The notes under the pieces are model-generated. The model was not told where the DNA came from. It made no database searches and saw only the letters and a list, made by a program, of their open reading frames with translations. From Coprosoma sp963660615 (GTDB taxonomy: Bacteria > Bacillota_I > Bacilli_A > RF39 > UBA660), in the NCBI GenBank assembly GCA_963660615.1, contig CAVKYE010000003.1:42464-106463 (forward strand): a stretch of 64,000 nt of DNA. Direction: 5' to 3'. A program made the translations under genes and the position numbers. Shown here piece by piece: positions 52,472 to 60,803 of the stretch; the stretch's first letter is position 1; each line of letters opens with the position of its first letter.

Positions 52472-53311
52472 ATGAAGAAAGGTTTTCAGGTTATTGGAAT
52501 TTTGACTCTTTTGTTTGGGAGTTTTGTTTATTCTAATGAGGTTAGTATGACATCTAAGCAGTCTGATTCTCTTTTTGATTTGATTTCTAGTAAGGCTTCT
52601 TTGTATGAGTCTGATGGAAGTGAGGCTATTATTTCTTCTGATACTATTATTTCGGGTAAGGCTTCTTTTAAAGTTGATGTTTATAAGAGTTATGATAAGA
52701 TGAGGGAAATTGGTTATTTTAATGATAAGTTTCTTGTTTATAAGAAGAGTTATCCAACGTATAGGCTTCGGGATAATCTTGATAAGTATGTTGTTGGTTC
52801 TAGTGGTGTAGATAAGGAGATTGGTCTTGTTATTATGGCTTTTACTTCTTCTGATTTGAGTAAGATTATTGATGTTTTGAATGAAACTAATGTTAAGGTA
52901 TCTATTTTTATAACTAGTGGGTATTTGGAGAGAAATTATAATCAGGTTATGGGGCTTATTTCTTCTGGTCATACGATTGGTTCTTTGGGTAATGATGGTG
53001 ATTATTTTGGTGGTGATTTTATTTGGATGAAGACGATTATTACTAATACTAAGCAGAAGGGTAGTTATTGTTTGGTTAAAGAAAGGGATAAGGATGTTTT
53101 GGATGTGTGCAGGGTTCAAAATTCTTATACGATAATGCCTATTATTATTGATAAAAATCCTTATATAAATGTTAAGGATAATTTGAAATCTGGGAATATT
53201 TTGGCTTTTTCTATGTCTTCTTCTTTGGAGGATGAATTTTTAAATATTATAAATTATATTAATGGTAAGGGATTTAAAATTGTATCTCTTGATTCTCAAT
53301 TGAGTGAATAA
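52472..53311 (+). CDS. Exported polysaccharide-deacetylase-like protein, catalytic motifs lost
   Basis: 279 residues with a signal peptide (KKGFQVIGILTLLFGSFVYS). From about residue 115 it follows the NodB fold: VIMAFTSSDLSKIIDVLNETNVKVSIFIT, then GLISSGHTIGSLGNDG. Catalytic members have a DD motif (FDDGP) and H-x3-H (NHTYSH), which here are FTSSD and SLGND, so metal binding is gone. It is likely a structural or regulatory deacetylase relative. It precedes spore-coat genes. Confidence 0.65.
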   Translation: MKKGFQVIGILTLLFGSFVYSNEVSMTSKQSDSLFDLISSKASLYESDGSEAIISSDTIISGKASFKVDVYKSYDKMREIGYFNDKFLVYKKSYPTYRLRDNLDKYVVGSSGVDKEIGLVIMAFTSSDLSKIIDVLNETNVKVSIFITSGYLERNYNQVMGLISSGHTIGSLGNDGDYFGGDFIWMKTIITNTKQKGSYCLVKERDKDVLDVCRVQNSYTIMPIIIDKNPYINVKDNLKSGNILAFSMSSSLEDEFLNIINYINGKGFKIVSLDSQLSE

Positions 53312-53352
53312 ATTGTGGATTTTATTAATATAATTAATTGGGAGGAAATAGT

Positions 53353-54021
53353 ATGAAAAAAATTGTGCCATTTAAAAAAGATATTGTCTTTGATACTAAT
53401 ATTGCTTTGATTAATAGTATTTCACTTGAGCATGAGGTTATTGTGCAGAAGGAAGGGGTTATAAAGGGGAAGTTTATTATAAGTGGTGATTATAAGATTA
53501 CGGATGCTTCTTCTTCTTTGGATCCGTTTGAGTATGAGCTTCCTTTTAATATAAGTGTTGATAAGAAGTATGATATTGATTCTTCTTCGGTTTTGATTGA
53601 TGATTTTTATTATGAGGTTGTAAATAGTAAGATTCTTACGGTTAGTATTTCGCTTCTTGTTGATGATATTAGTCTTTGTGAGGATTTGGTTAGAAATGAA
53701 GAAGTTAAGGAAATTTCTTTTGATTCTGCTTTAGATAAAGAGGATGTTTCTAATGTGGATACTACTGATGAGGTTAAGGAGGTTTCTTCTTTGAAGGATG
53801 ATTCTTTAAAACTTGATGTTTTATCTGGTAAGTCTATATTTGATAATCTTGATGAAAATGAGAGTTATACGGTTTATAAGGTTCATATTGTGACTGAGAA
53901 TGATACGACTGAGTCTATTATTAATGATTATGGTGTGACTAGAGAGGCTTTGGAGGATTATAATAATTTATCTGATGTTAAGATTGGTGATAAGATAATT
54001 GTGCCGGCTAATGAGAGTTAA
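53353..54021 (+). CDS. SpoVID/SipL-like spore coat morphogenetic protein with LysM
   Basis: 222 residues from ATG 53353 (GGGAGGA upstream). The N-terminal 115 residues resemble the beta-rich DUF3794/SpoVID-N type domain (VPFKKDIVFDTNIALINSISLEHEV cited in part). An acidic linker leads to a C-terminal LysM domain (VYKVHIVTENDTTESIINDYG, DVKIGDKIIVP) that binds glycan. SpoVID and SipL attach the spore coat to the basement layer. The next gene is YsxE-like, which matches the Bacillus spoVID-ysxE pair and supports the call. Shorter than Bacillus SpoVID. Confidence 0.75.
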   Translation: MKKIVPFKKDIVFDTNIALINSISLEHEVIVQKEGVIKGKFIISGDYKITDASSSLDPFEYELPFNISVDKKYDIDSSSVLIDDFYYEVVNSKILTVSISLLVDDISLCEDLVRNEEVKEISFDSALDKEDVSNVDTTDEVKEVSSLKDDSLKLDVLSGKSIFDNLDENESYTVYKVHIVTENDTTESIINDYGVTREALEDYNNLSDVKIGDKIIVPANES

Positions 54022-54880
54022 TGAGGCTTTAAAAAAGTATGATTTAGTTCCTAAGGGGTATGAAACAAGGGGTAAGGTTATTATTGTAAATACTGATAAG
54101 GGTAAGTTTGTTTTTAAGGATGAACCTTTTAATGGTAAGGTTATTAATTATTTGAAGACTAGGAATTTTGATTATATTCCTAGTTATTTGAATGATGTTT
54201 CTTTGGATGATTATCAGATTTGTGATTATGTTTCTTCTCCTTGTATTCCTGATTCTCAGAAAATTTTTGATTTGATTATTTTGGTTTCTCTTTTGCATAG
54301 TAAAACAACTCATTATGAGGAGATTGATTTAAATGAGTTTGAACAGATGTATGAGGATTTGGATAATAATTTATCTTATTTATATGGTTATTATACTGAT
54401 TTGATTACGGTTATTGAGTCTAAGGTTTTTATGAGTCCTAGTGAATATTTGCTTGCGAGAAATATTTCTAAGATATATCAGATGATTGATTTGTGTAAAT
54501 CTGATTTGGATAAGTGGTATTTGCTTGTTAAGGGGAAGAGAAAACAAAGAAGTGTGGTTTTGCACAATAATTTGAGGCTTGATCATTTTCTTCGTAATGA
54601 AAAATCTTATTTGGTTAGTTGGGAAAAGGCTAAGATTGGGTCTCCTGTTTTTGATCTTTATAAGCTTTATCGAAATGAGGCTATTAATTTTGATTTTGAG
54701 GATTTGTTTAAGGAGTATGAAAAGCATTATCCGCTTTATGAGGAGGAAAGGAGGCTTTTGTATATTCTTATATGTATGCCTCCTTTGATTAAGTTTGATA
54801 AGTCTAATTATGATATGTGTCTTTTGATTAGCAAGGAGATTGATATTTTGTATAAGTCTTCTTCTATTAGGGGAAAATAA
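54011..54880 (+). CDS. YsxE/CotS-like spore coat kinase-fold protein
   Basis: About 290 residues with a protein-kinase-like (APH/CotS) fold: VNTDKGKFVFKD, VVLHNNLRLDHFLRN (in place of the HGDLHxxN loop) and YLVSWEKAKIGSPVFDLYKLYR. The catalytic Asp of the loop is replaced (HNNLRLDHF), so kinase activity is doubtful. It overlaps the LysM gene by about 11 bp. ATG 54011 gives coupled translation; TTG 53999 with GGTGA 8 nt before it is the alternative. Family members associate with the spore coat. Confidence 0.75.
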   Translation: MRVNEALKKYDLVPKGYETRGKVIIVNTDKGKFVFKDEPFNGKVINYLKTRNFDYIPSYLNDVSLDDYQICDYVSSPCIPDSQKIFDLIILVSLLHSKTTHYEEIDLNEFEQMYEDLDNNLSYLYGYYTDLITVIESKVFMSPSEYLLARNISKIYQMIDLCKSDLDKWYLLVKGKRKQRSVVLHNNLRLDHFLRNEKSYLVSWEKAKIGSPVFDLYKLYRNEAINFDFEDLFKEYEKHYPLYEEERRLLYILICMPPLIKFDKSNYDMCLLISKEIDILYKSSSIRGK

Positions 54881-54898
54881 AAAAGCTTTTTAGCTTTT
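54881..54898. terminator. Shared terminator hairpin
   Basis: AAAAGCT/AGCTTTT with a TTTT loop, symmetric, between the YsxE-like gene and the converging small gene. Confidence 0.6.
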
Positions 54899-55067
54899 AC
54901 CAAAATAGTTTGAATGCTGATATGAAGACCATTATTATGAATAGAAATAGTAAGAATATGTTAAATCTTGTGACGACTATTAGGGCGATTATTAGTTGGT
55001 AGAAGAATAATACTGAGAATATTAGTCCTAGTATACACCATTTACCTTTTCCATACCAAAAGCGCAT
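54897..55067 (-). CDS. Small two-helix membrane protein (56 residues)
   Basis: ATG at 55067 on the minus strand follows TAGGTGA by 5 nt. The product begins MRFWYGKGKW, then two hydrophobic helices (ILGLIFSVLFFYQLIIALIV and FLLFLFIIMVFISAF), ending KLFW. The stop lies in the shared terminator. A strong ribosome site, membrane design and lack of other content in this 280-bp gap support a real gene. Function unknown; it may belong to the sporulation cluster. Confidence 0.65.
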   Translation of the reverse strand: MRFWYGKGKWCILGLIFSVLFFYQLIIALIVVTRFNIFLLFLFIIMVFISAFKLFW

Positions 55068-55182
55068 ATATATCACCTATATTAATTTATGTATAAAAAT
55101 GGGCATGTGATGGTTAATTGCCTATTTTTTATTGTAAATTTTTGAAAAAAATTATATAATTATAATAATAGGAGGGGTTATT

Positions 55183-56001
55183 TTGAAACGAAATGGTTTT
55201 ATAAGTTCGGCTTTGCTTTATAGTTTGCTGGCTTTGTTTTTGGTGATTATGCTTAGTACTATTGCGATTCTTGGTAATAGAAAGTTGAGTTTGGACAAAC
55301 TTAAGGAAAATGCGATTAATAATGTTTCTTCTGGGTATAGTTCTTCTGAGTCTATTTATGCGATTTATGATGGTTATCAGATGCCTACAAGTAGTAATTC
55401 GAAGATTATTTGGAAGGATGTTAGTAATAATGGACATGATGCGATTATAAATAATTATGATAGTAATTATAATGCTTTTAGTCATTATCTTACTTTTCAA
55501 AATGGTTTGAATGTTAATACGGGTATAAAGCAATCTAGTCTTGGCAATGAGTTTACGATTACTGCGGTTTTGGAACTTGTTTCTGGTTCTGGTGGTATTT
55601 GGGGATATTATAGTGGTAATACAGGTATTTATGCGATAGCAACTAATGAGGGAATTGATGTTTGTTATTATACTAGTGAAGGTAATACTTCTTGTAAGAG
55701 TATTTCTGATTCTTCTAATAAAATTTTTGGTAAGAAGATTGAGCTTACTGCGGTTTATCAAAGTGGTAATGGTGTTTATGTTTATTTGAATGGTGTTAGT
55801 TTGCAAGGGGGAATTTCTACTGGAGGTGATTTAGCTTCTTCTGATAATCTTTTGTTTATTGGATTTAGTGCGGATCCTAGTATTTCTTCTGATTATTTAT
55901 ATGGAAATGTTTATAGTTTTGTTATAAATAAAAAGGCACTTACGGATTCGGAGATTGCTTCTAATTATGTATATGATGATTCGAGGTTTAGTATTGGATA
56001 A
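55183..56001 (+). CDS. Prepilin-like N-terminus fused to a LamG/ConA-like domain
   Basis: 272 residues, TTG start with AGGAGGGG upstream. The N-terminus (MKRNGFISSALLYSLLALFLVIMLSTIAIL, cited in part) resembles a prepilin leader and helix but lacks Glu5. Residues about 70-265 form a jelly-roll like LamG (IYAIYDGYQMP, HYLTFQNGLNV, FTITAVLEL, VYVYLNGVSLQ, NVYSFVINKKALTDSEI). Likely a surface-exposed adhesin or minor pilin. The third pilin-type protein in the window. Confidence 0.75.
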   Translation: MKRNGFISSALLYSLLALFLVIMLSTIAILGNRKLSLDKLKENAINNVSSGYSSSESIYAIYDGYQMPTSSNSKIIWKDVSNNGHDAIINNYDSNYNAFSHYLTFQNGLNVNTGIKQSSLGNEFTITAVLELVSGSGGIWGYYSGNTGIYAIATNEGIDVCYYTSEGNTSCKSISDSSNKIFGKKIELTAVYQSGNGVYVYLNGVSLQGGISTGGDLASSDNLLFIGFSADPSISSDYLYGNVYSFVINKKALTDSEIASNYVYDDSRFSIG

Positions 56002-56005
56002 TTTA

Positions 56006-56017
56006 GAACAAATGTTC
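56006..56017 (+). promoter_or_regulatory. SOS (LexA/DinR) box of recA
   Basis: GAACAAATGTTC fits the Bacillus-type GAAC-N4-GTTC palindrome, 10 bp upstream of the recA -35 box. Confidence 0.75.
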
Positions 56018-56027
56018 GTTAAAACGG

Positions 56028-56056
56028 TTGACATTTGTTTTTTTATTGTTTATAAT
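56028..56056 (+). promoter_or_regulatory. recA promoter
   Basis: TTGACA, 17-bp spacer, TATAAT: a perfect sigma-A consensus. Confidence 0.9.
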
Positions 56057-56088
56057 TAGTTTGTAGGAGTTTTTAAGGAGGAAATTTA

Positions 56089-57114
56089 ATGTCGAAAACT
56101 ATAAATGATAATGATCAAAATTTAAAACAGGTCCTTTCTGATATTGAAAAACAATTTGGTAAAGGTTCTATTATGAGACTTGGGGATAATGAAAAAAGGG
56201 AGATTGATGTTATTCCTAGTGGAAGTATAGCTCTTGATGTTGCTTTGGGAATTGGTGGTTATCCTAAGGGACGTATTGTGGAAATTTTTGGACCGGAGTC
56301 TAGTGGTAAAACTACTTTTGCTTTACATGCGATTGCACAGGCACAGAAACTTGGTGGTAAGGTAGCTTTTATTGATGCTGAGAATTCTCTTGATCCACAG
56401 TATGCTCAAAGATTAGGGGTTAATATTGATGATTTACTTTTGTCTCAGCCTGATAATGGGGAGCAGGCTTTGGAGATTACTGAGGCTTTGGTTCGTAGTG
56501 GGGCTATAAGTGTAATTGTTGTTGATTCGGTTGCTGCTTTGGTTCCTAAGGCGGAGATTGAAGGTGAGATGGGTGATACTCATGTTGGGCTTCAGGCTAG
56601 GCTTATGAGTCAGGCTTTACGTAAACTTGCTGGTATTATTAATAAGACTGGTACGGTGGCTATTTTTATTAATCAACTTCGTGAAAAAGTTGGGGTTATG
56701 TTTGGTAATCCTGAGGTGACTCCTGGGGGGCGTGCTTTAAAGTTTTATTCTTCTATTAGGCTTGATATTAGAAGAAGTGAGGCTATTAAGCTTGGAACGG
56801 ATATTGTTGGTAATAAGACTAAGATAAAGGTTGTTAAGAATAAGATGGCGCCACCTTTTAAGTCTTGTGAGGTTGATATTATGTATGGAACTGGTGTTTC
56901 TTTTGAAGGTGAACTTATTGATTTGGGTTCTAATGCTAATATTATTAATAAGTCTGGTGCTTGGTATGCTTATAATGGTGAGAAAATTGGACAAGGTAAA
57001 GAGAATGTTAAGGAGTATTTGAAGGCTAATCCTAAAATTCGTGATGAGATTAATAAGAAGGTTCGTGAATTTTATAATGTTGGTAAAGTTGTATCTAAGG
57101 ATTTGAAAAAGTAA
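56089..57114 (+). CDS. recA: Recombinase RecA
   Basis: Homologous recombination and LexA co-protease. Walker A GPESSGKTT, Walker B VIVVDSVAAL, L2 region INQLREKVGVMFGNPEVTPGGRALKF (cited in part). 341 residues. AAGGAGGA precedes the ATG, and an SOS box and consensus promoter lie upstream. Confidence 0.98.
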   Translation: MSKTINDNDQNLKQVLSDIEKQFGKGSIMRLGDNEKREIDVIPSGSIALDVALGIGGYPKGRIVEIFGPESSGKTTFALHAIAQAQKLGGKVAFIDAENSLDPQYAQRLGVNIDDLLLSQPDNGEQALEITEALVRSGAISVIVVDSVAALVPKAEIEGEMGDTHVGLQARLMSQALRKLAGIINKTGTVAIFINQLREKVGVMFGNPEVTPGGRALKFYSSIRLDIRRSEAIKLGTDIVGNKTKIKVVKNKMAPPFKSCEVDIMYGTGVSFEGELIDLGSNANIINKSGAWYAYNGEKIGQGKENVKEYLKANPKIRDEINKKVREFYNVGKVVSKDLKK

Positions 57115-57128
57115 TTTTATTACTTTTT
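57106..57128 (+). terminator. recA terminator
   Basis: AAAAAGTAA/TTACTTTTT stem across the stop codon. Confidence 0.7.
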
Positions 57129-57151
57129 CTTTTGGGTGTGTTAAAATTTGC

Positions 57152-57205
57152 TTGACTTATTTGGTAAACACTTGATACAATAGTTTTGGGTGAAACTGTT
57201 TTCAC
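57152..57205 (+). promoter_or_regulatory. rny promoter and 5'-terminal hairpin
   Basis: TTGACT (57152-57157), 18-bp spacer, TACAAT (57176-57181). A GTGAAA/TTTCAC hairpin at 57190-57205 starts about at the expected +1, shortly before GGAGGT. Confidence 0.65.
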
Positions 57206-57226
57206 TTTAGATATGGAGGTAAAGAT

Positions 57227-58780
57227 ATGTCAAGTGTTATTTTCTCCATTTTGCTAATTATTATTGGACTTTTTGTTGGTATTATTTTTATGATAATACT
57301 AAATTATGTAAGAGGCTTTGCTCTTTCTCGTAAGGCTATGGCTGCTATTGAAGAGGCAAAGATGGAAGCTGATAAATTAAAGCGTGAAAGCATTTTAGAG
57401 GCTAAGACGGAAGCTTCTAGGATAAAGGATGAGGCTGATAGGGAAATTCGTGAGAAAAAGCAAGAGATTAAGGATTCTGAGTCTAGGCTTTTAGCACGTG
57501 AGGAGAGTATGACTCTTCGTGATCAGACTTTACAAAATAGGGAACAGCTCTTAGAGGAAAAAGAAAATAATTTATTGGAAAAACAAAAAGAACTTCAAAA
57601 GGAGCAAGTGGAGCTTTCGAATGCGAAGGATGAACAATTTAAGCAATTAGAGAAGATTGCGGGTTATTCTAAAAAGGAGGCTTCTGATGTTTTGATGAAG
57701 AAGGTTTCTGATATGATGGATTTGGAAATTGCTTCTTATATTAAGGATCGTGAGGCTACGGCTAGGTTAGAGGCTGATAAGCGGGCTAAGTCTTTGATTG
57801 CATCTTCTATGCAAAGGTATGCGGGTGATGTGGCTAATGAGAAGACGGTTACGGTTGTTACGCTTCCTAATGATGAGATGAAGGGCCGTATTATTGGTAG
57901 AGAAGGAAGGAATATTAGGACGCTTGAGGCGGTTACTGGTGTTGATTTGATTATTGATGATACGCCTGAGGCTATTGTTCTTTCTTGTTTTGACCCTTAT
58001 AGACGTGAGATTGCAAGGGTTACTTTGGAGACTCTTATTAAGGATGGTCGTATTCATCCGGGCCGTATTGAGGAGGTTTATGACAAGGCTTCTTCTGATA
58101 TGAAAAGTAAGTTACTTGAGTATGGTGAGAATGCTTTATTTGAACTTGGTATTACAAAGATGGATCCTGAGCTTGCTTTACTTGTTGGTAAGCTTCATTT
58201 TAGGACTAGTTATGGACAGAATGCGTTGCAACATTCTATTGAGGTGGCTAATTTGGCTGGACTTTTAGCATCTGAGCTTGGTGAAAGTGTTAGTTTGGCT
58301 AAGAGGGCTGGACTTTTACATGATATTGGTAAGTCGATTGATCATGAGGCTACTGGTAGTCATGTTGAGATTGGTGTGAAGATTGCTAACAAGTATAAGG
58401 AATGTGAGACTGTTGTTAATGCGATTGCTTCTCATCATGGTGATTGTGAGGCTAATTGTGTGATTTCGGTTCTTGTGGCTATTGCTGATACTTTGTCAGC
58501 ATCTCGTCCTGGGGCTAGGAATGATTCTCTTGAGAATTATATTCAAAGGCTTTCTGAACTTGAGAAGCTTGGTAATGAGACTGAAGGTGTTTTGAAGACT
58601 TATGCGGTTCAGGCTGGTAGGGAACTTAGGGTTATTGTAAAACCTGAGTGTGTTAGTGATTTGGAAAGTTTTAATGTAGCGCGTAAGGTTAAAGAAAAAA
58701 TTGAAGAAAATCTTCAATATCCTGGTACAATTAAAGTTGTTGTTATCCGTGAAACTAGGGTAACTGAGGAGGCTAGATAG
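57227..58780 (+). CDS. rny: Ribonuclease Y
   Basis: Membrane-anchored endonuclease that starts mRNA decay. N-terminal membrane helix (VIFSILLIIIGLFVGIIFMIIL cited in part), long coiled coil (about 30-200), KH domain (MKGRIIGREGRNIRTLE) and HD domain (HSIEVANLAGLLA, LLHDIGKSIDHE). 517 residues, normal. It lies after recA as in many Firmicutes. Confidence 0.97.
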   Translation: MSSVIFSILLIIIGLFVGIIFMIILNYVRGFALSRKAMAAIEEAKMEADKLKRESILEAKTEASRIKDEADREIREKKQEIKDSESRLLAREESMTLRDQTLQNREQLLEEKENNLLEKQKELQKEQVELSNAKDEQFKQLEKIAGYSKKEASDVLMKKVSDMMDLEIASYIKDREATARLEADKRAKSLIASSMQRYAGDVANEKTVTVVTLPNDEMKGRIIGREGRNIRTLEAVTGVDLIIDDTPEAIVLSCFDPYRREIARVTLETLIKDGRIHPGRIEEVYDKASSDMKSKLLEYGENALFELGITKMDPELALLVGKLHFRTSYGQNALQHSIEVANLAGLLASELGESVSLAKRAGLLHDIGKSIDHEATGSHVEIGVKIANKYKECETVVNAIASHHGDCEANCVISVLVAIADTLSASRPGARNDSLENYIQRLSELEKLGNETEGVLKTYAVQAGRELRVIVKPECVSDLESFNVARKVKEKIEENLQYPGTIKVVVIRETRVTEEAR

Positions 58781-58791
58781 GTCTTCTTTTT

Positions 58792-59175
58792 TTAGTCTTC
58801 GGGGTTTTCTAATTCTATTTCTTCGTTTTCTTTGGAAAAGGCTATATAAAGTACTATGATGGAACTTATTAATGATATTAGGCTAACTAGGATTTGAAGG
58901 TCTGCATTTTTTATGTTTTTTTGGTATTTGGTTTTTATTTTTTTGTCTTTTATGTTTATTAATAGATATCCTATGGCTATTAGTAGGGCTATTATTCTGT
59001 TTATTTGATTTATTAGTTTTTGTTTTTTTGGGGGGTAGATTTCTTTTTCGTTTTTCATTTTTTTTAGTTCGTTATATGATAGGGTTATTGATATTGTGAT
59101 GGTTATTAGAAGGATTAGTGATAAGGTTATTTGTTTTTTTATTAGTGATGATTCTTCTAGGTTGTAGTTATTCAC
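58792..59175 (-). CDS. Hypothetical membrane protein, 127 residues
   Basis: Three hydrophobic segments (QITLSLILLITITISITLSY, INRIIALLIAIGYLLI, ILVSLISLISSIIVLYIAF) and an acidic tail. No family recognised. It overlaps the stop of the upstream deacetylase gene by 4 bp on the same strand, so both are one operon. It may help that envelope enzyme. Confidence 0.7.
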   Translation of the reverse strand: MNNYNLEESSLIKKQITLSLILLITITISITLSYNELKKMKNEKEIYPPKKQKLINQINRIIALLIAIGYLLINIKDKKIKTKYQKNIKNADLQILVSLISLISSIIVLYIAFSKENEEIELENPED

Positions 59176-60389
59176 TCATTTTCCCTTATTTTTTTAAGTT
59201 CTAGTAGTTCTGATATGGTGACGAATTTATATCCTTTGTCTTTTAGAATTTTTATTTCGTCTTCTAGGGCGTTTTTGGCATATTCATGGTTGTCGTGCAT
59301 GAGGATTATGCTTCCGTCTTTGACGTTTGGTATTATATTGTTTAGGATTTTTTCTTTTGTTTTTACTTTCCAGTCTTTTGAGTCTACATCCCATAGGGTA
59401 AATGTTAGGTCGGTGTATGTTTTTAGTTTGTCTGTGTAACCTCCATATGTTGGTCTAAAGAGGGTTGGTGTAAAGCCGGTTATTTTTTTTATTTCTTCTT
59501 GGGTTTTGTTTATTTCTTCTTTAAATTCATTTTCTGATAGACGATTTAGGTATTTATGGCTATATGAATGATTGCCTATTTCGTTTCCGTTTTTTAGCAT
59601 TTTGTTTAGGGTTTCTTTGTAGAAATTTACTTTGTTTCCAACTACAAAGAAGGTGGCAACGGCGTCATTTTTTTTTAGGATGTCTAGAATTTTATCTGTG
59701 TATTTGCTTGGACCATCATCAAAGGAGAGAGCGATTATTTTATCGTTGTAGCTTATGTTTCTTTTTTTTAGTTCGAAGTATTTGTCGTTTCCTTTTGTTT
59801 TGTCGATGTCTATTAATAGGTTTAGGGAGTTTAGGGGGATGTCTAGATATATTAGTTCGTTTGTTTTTTGTTTTAAGATTGTTTGGCCTAGGTATATGGT
59901 GAGGTTTTTATCATCTATGGTGAAGTAGTCTAAATTTACATTTGAAAGGTAATCCATGTCGGCTTCTTGGTATTTTTCTAGGAGTGATTTTTTTATGTCG
60001 TAGTCTAGGGCATCTAGGTCTTTGACAATGTTTTCTAAGGTGAGGAATTGTTTTTCTTTTTTGTTGTAGGTGAAGGTTTTGATTTTGTTTATGTTTTTGT
60101 CTGCTTTTATGTAGGTGTTTATGCTTATGTTTATTATATTGTCGTTTACTTCTTTGTATGTGTAGGATATGTTTAGTTCTTTATTTTTTATTTTTTTGTA
60201 TTTTGTTTTGAAGTTTTCGTATGTGTTATTTACGTATGAACTTACTATATCATCTAGGGGATTGATGTTTGTTACGGGATAGTTTATGGAGACTTTTTTG
60301 TCTTCTTCTATTATGGAATTTATTTCTTTTTCTTTACATCCTGTTATTAGGGTTATAAGAATGATTAGTATAAGTATTTTTTTTGTCAT
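59172..60389 (-). CDS. Lipoprotein polysaccharide deacetylase, PdaC-like
   Basis: 405 residues. Signal with lipobox LITGC. Residues about 40-190 form a DUF4163/DUF3298-like domain as in Bacillus PdaC. The NodB deacetylase domain follows: ALSFDDGPSKYTD, GNEIGNHSYSHKYL, FRPTYGGYTDKL, WDVDSKDWK and ILMHDNH. All catalytic Asp/His positions are present. Probably removes N-acetyl groups from peptidoglycan outside the membrane. Confidence 0.9.
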   Translation of the reverse strand: MTKKILILIILITLITGCKEKEINSIIEEDKKVSINYPVTNINPLDDIVSSYVNNTYENFKTKYKKIKNKELNISYTYKEVNDNIINISINTYIKADKNINKIKTFTYNKKEKQFLTLENIVKDLDALDYDIKKSLLEKYQEADMDYLSNVNLDYFTIDDKNLTIYLGQTILKQKTNELIYLDIPLNSLNLLIDIDKTKGNDKYFELKKRNISYNDKIIALSFDDGPSKYTDKILDILKKNDAVATFFVVGNKVNFYKETLNKMLKNGNEIGNHSYSHKYLNRLSENEFKEEINKTQEEIKKITGFTPTLFRPTYGGYTDKLKTYTDLTFTLWDVDSKDWKVKTKEKILNNIIPNVKDGSIILMHDNHEYAKNALEDEIKILKDKGYKFVTISELLELKKIRENE

Positions 60390-60750
60390 AGTTTCACCTA
60401 GAAAATTATATGCGTTTTATTTTTGTTTATGTATGTTCGCTTTTTGTGAATGTTTGGGATTTGTTTTTATTTTTTGTTTATGAAAGTAATTTTTTGAAAA
60501 AATATGTTTTTTTGGTTTTTTGTTTTTTTAAGGTTTTTGAGTTTTTTTGTTTTTTGCTTTTGAACTATTTTGATATAAAACCTTTTAAAATAAGTACTTT
60601 TTGATTTATTTGTTTTTTTCTTTTTGTCTATTTTTTTAATTTTGTAAAAAAATAATTTTTTTGAAAGTTAATTTTTTTGGGAAATTGTTGAAAAATAAGG
60701 GAGAGTTTTTTTGTGAAAACGGGTGGTTAAAAAATACGAACATTTTTCTA
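60390..60750. other. T-rich gap upstream of nrdD
   Basis: A divergent region between the PdaC-like gene and nrdD. Extremely T-rich on the + strand; I see no convincing gene or stable hairpin apart from the nrdD promoter that follows. Confidence 0.5.
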
Positions 60751-60779
60751 TTGACATGAGGGGTGAAAGGTGCAATAAT
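60751..60779 (+). promoter_or_regulatory. nrdD promoter
   Basis: TTGACA (60751-60756), 17-bp spacer, AATAAT (60774-60779). Confidence 0.65.
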
Positions 60780-60803
60780 GGGAGTGTAAATAGGAGGTAG
60801 GAC

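Noticed and set aside
60390..60740. T-rich stretch upstream of nrdD as a non-coding RNA or extra gene
   Set aside because: No stable stems, no ribosome-site-linked frame; composition alone accounts for the open frames.
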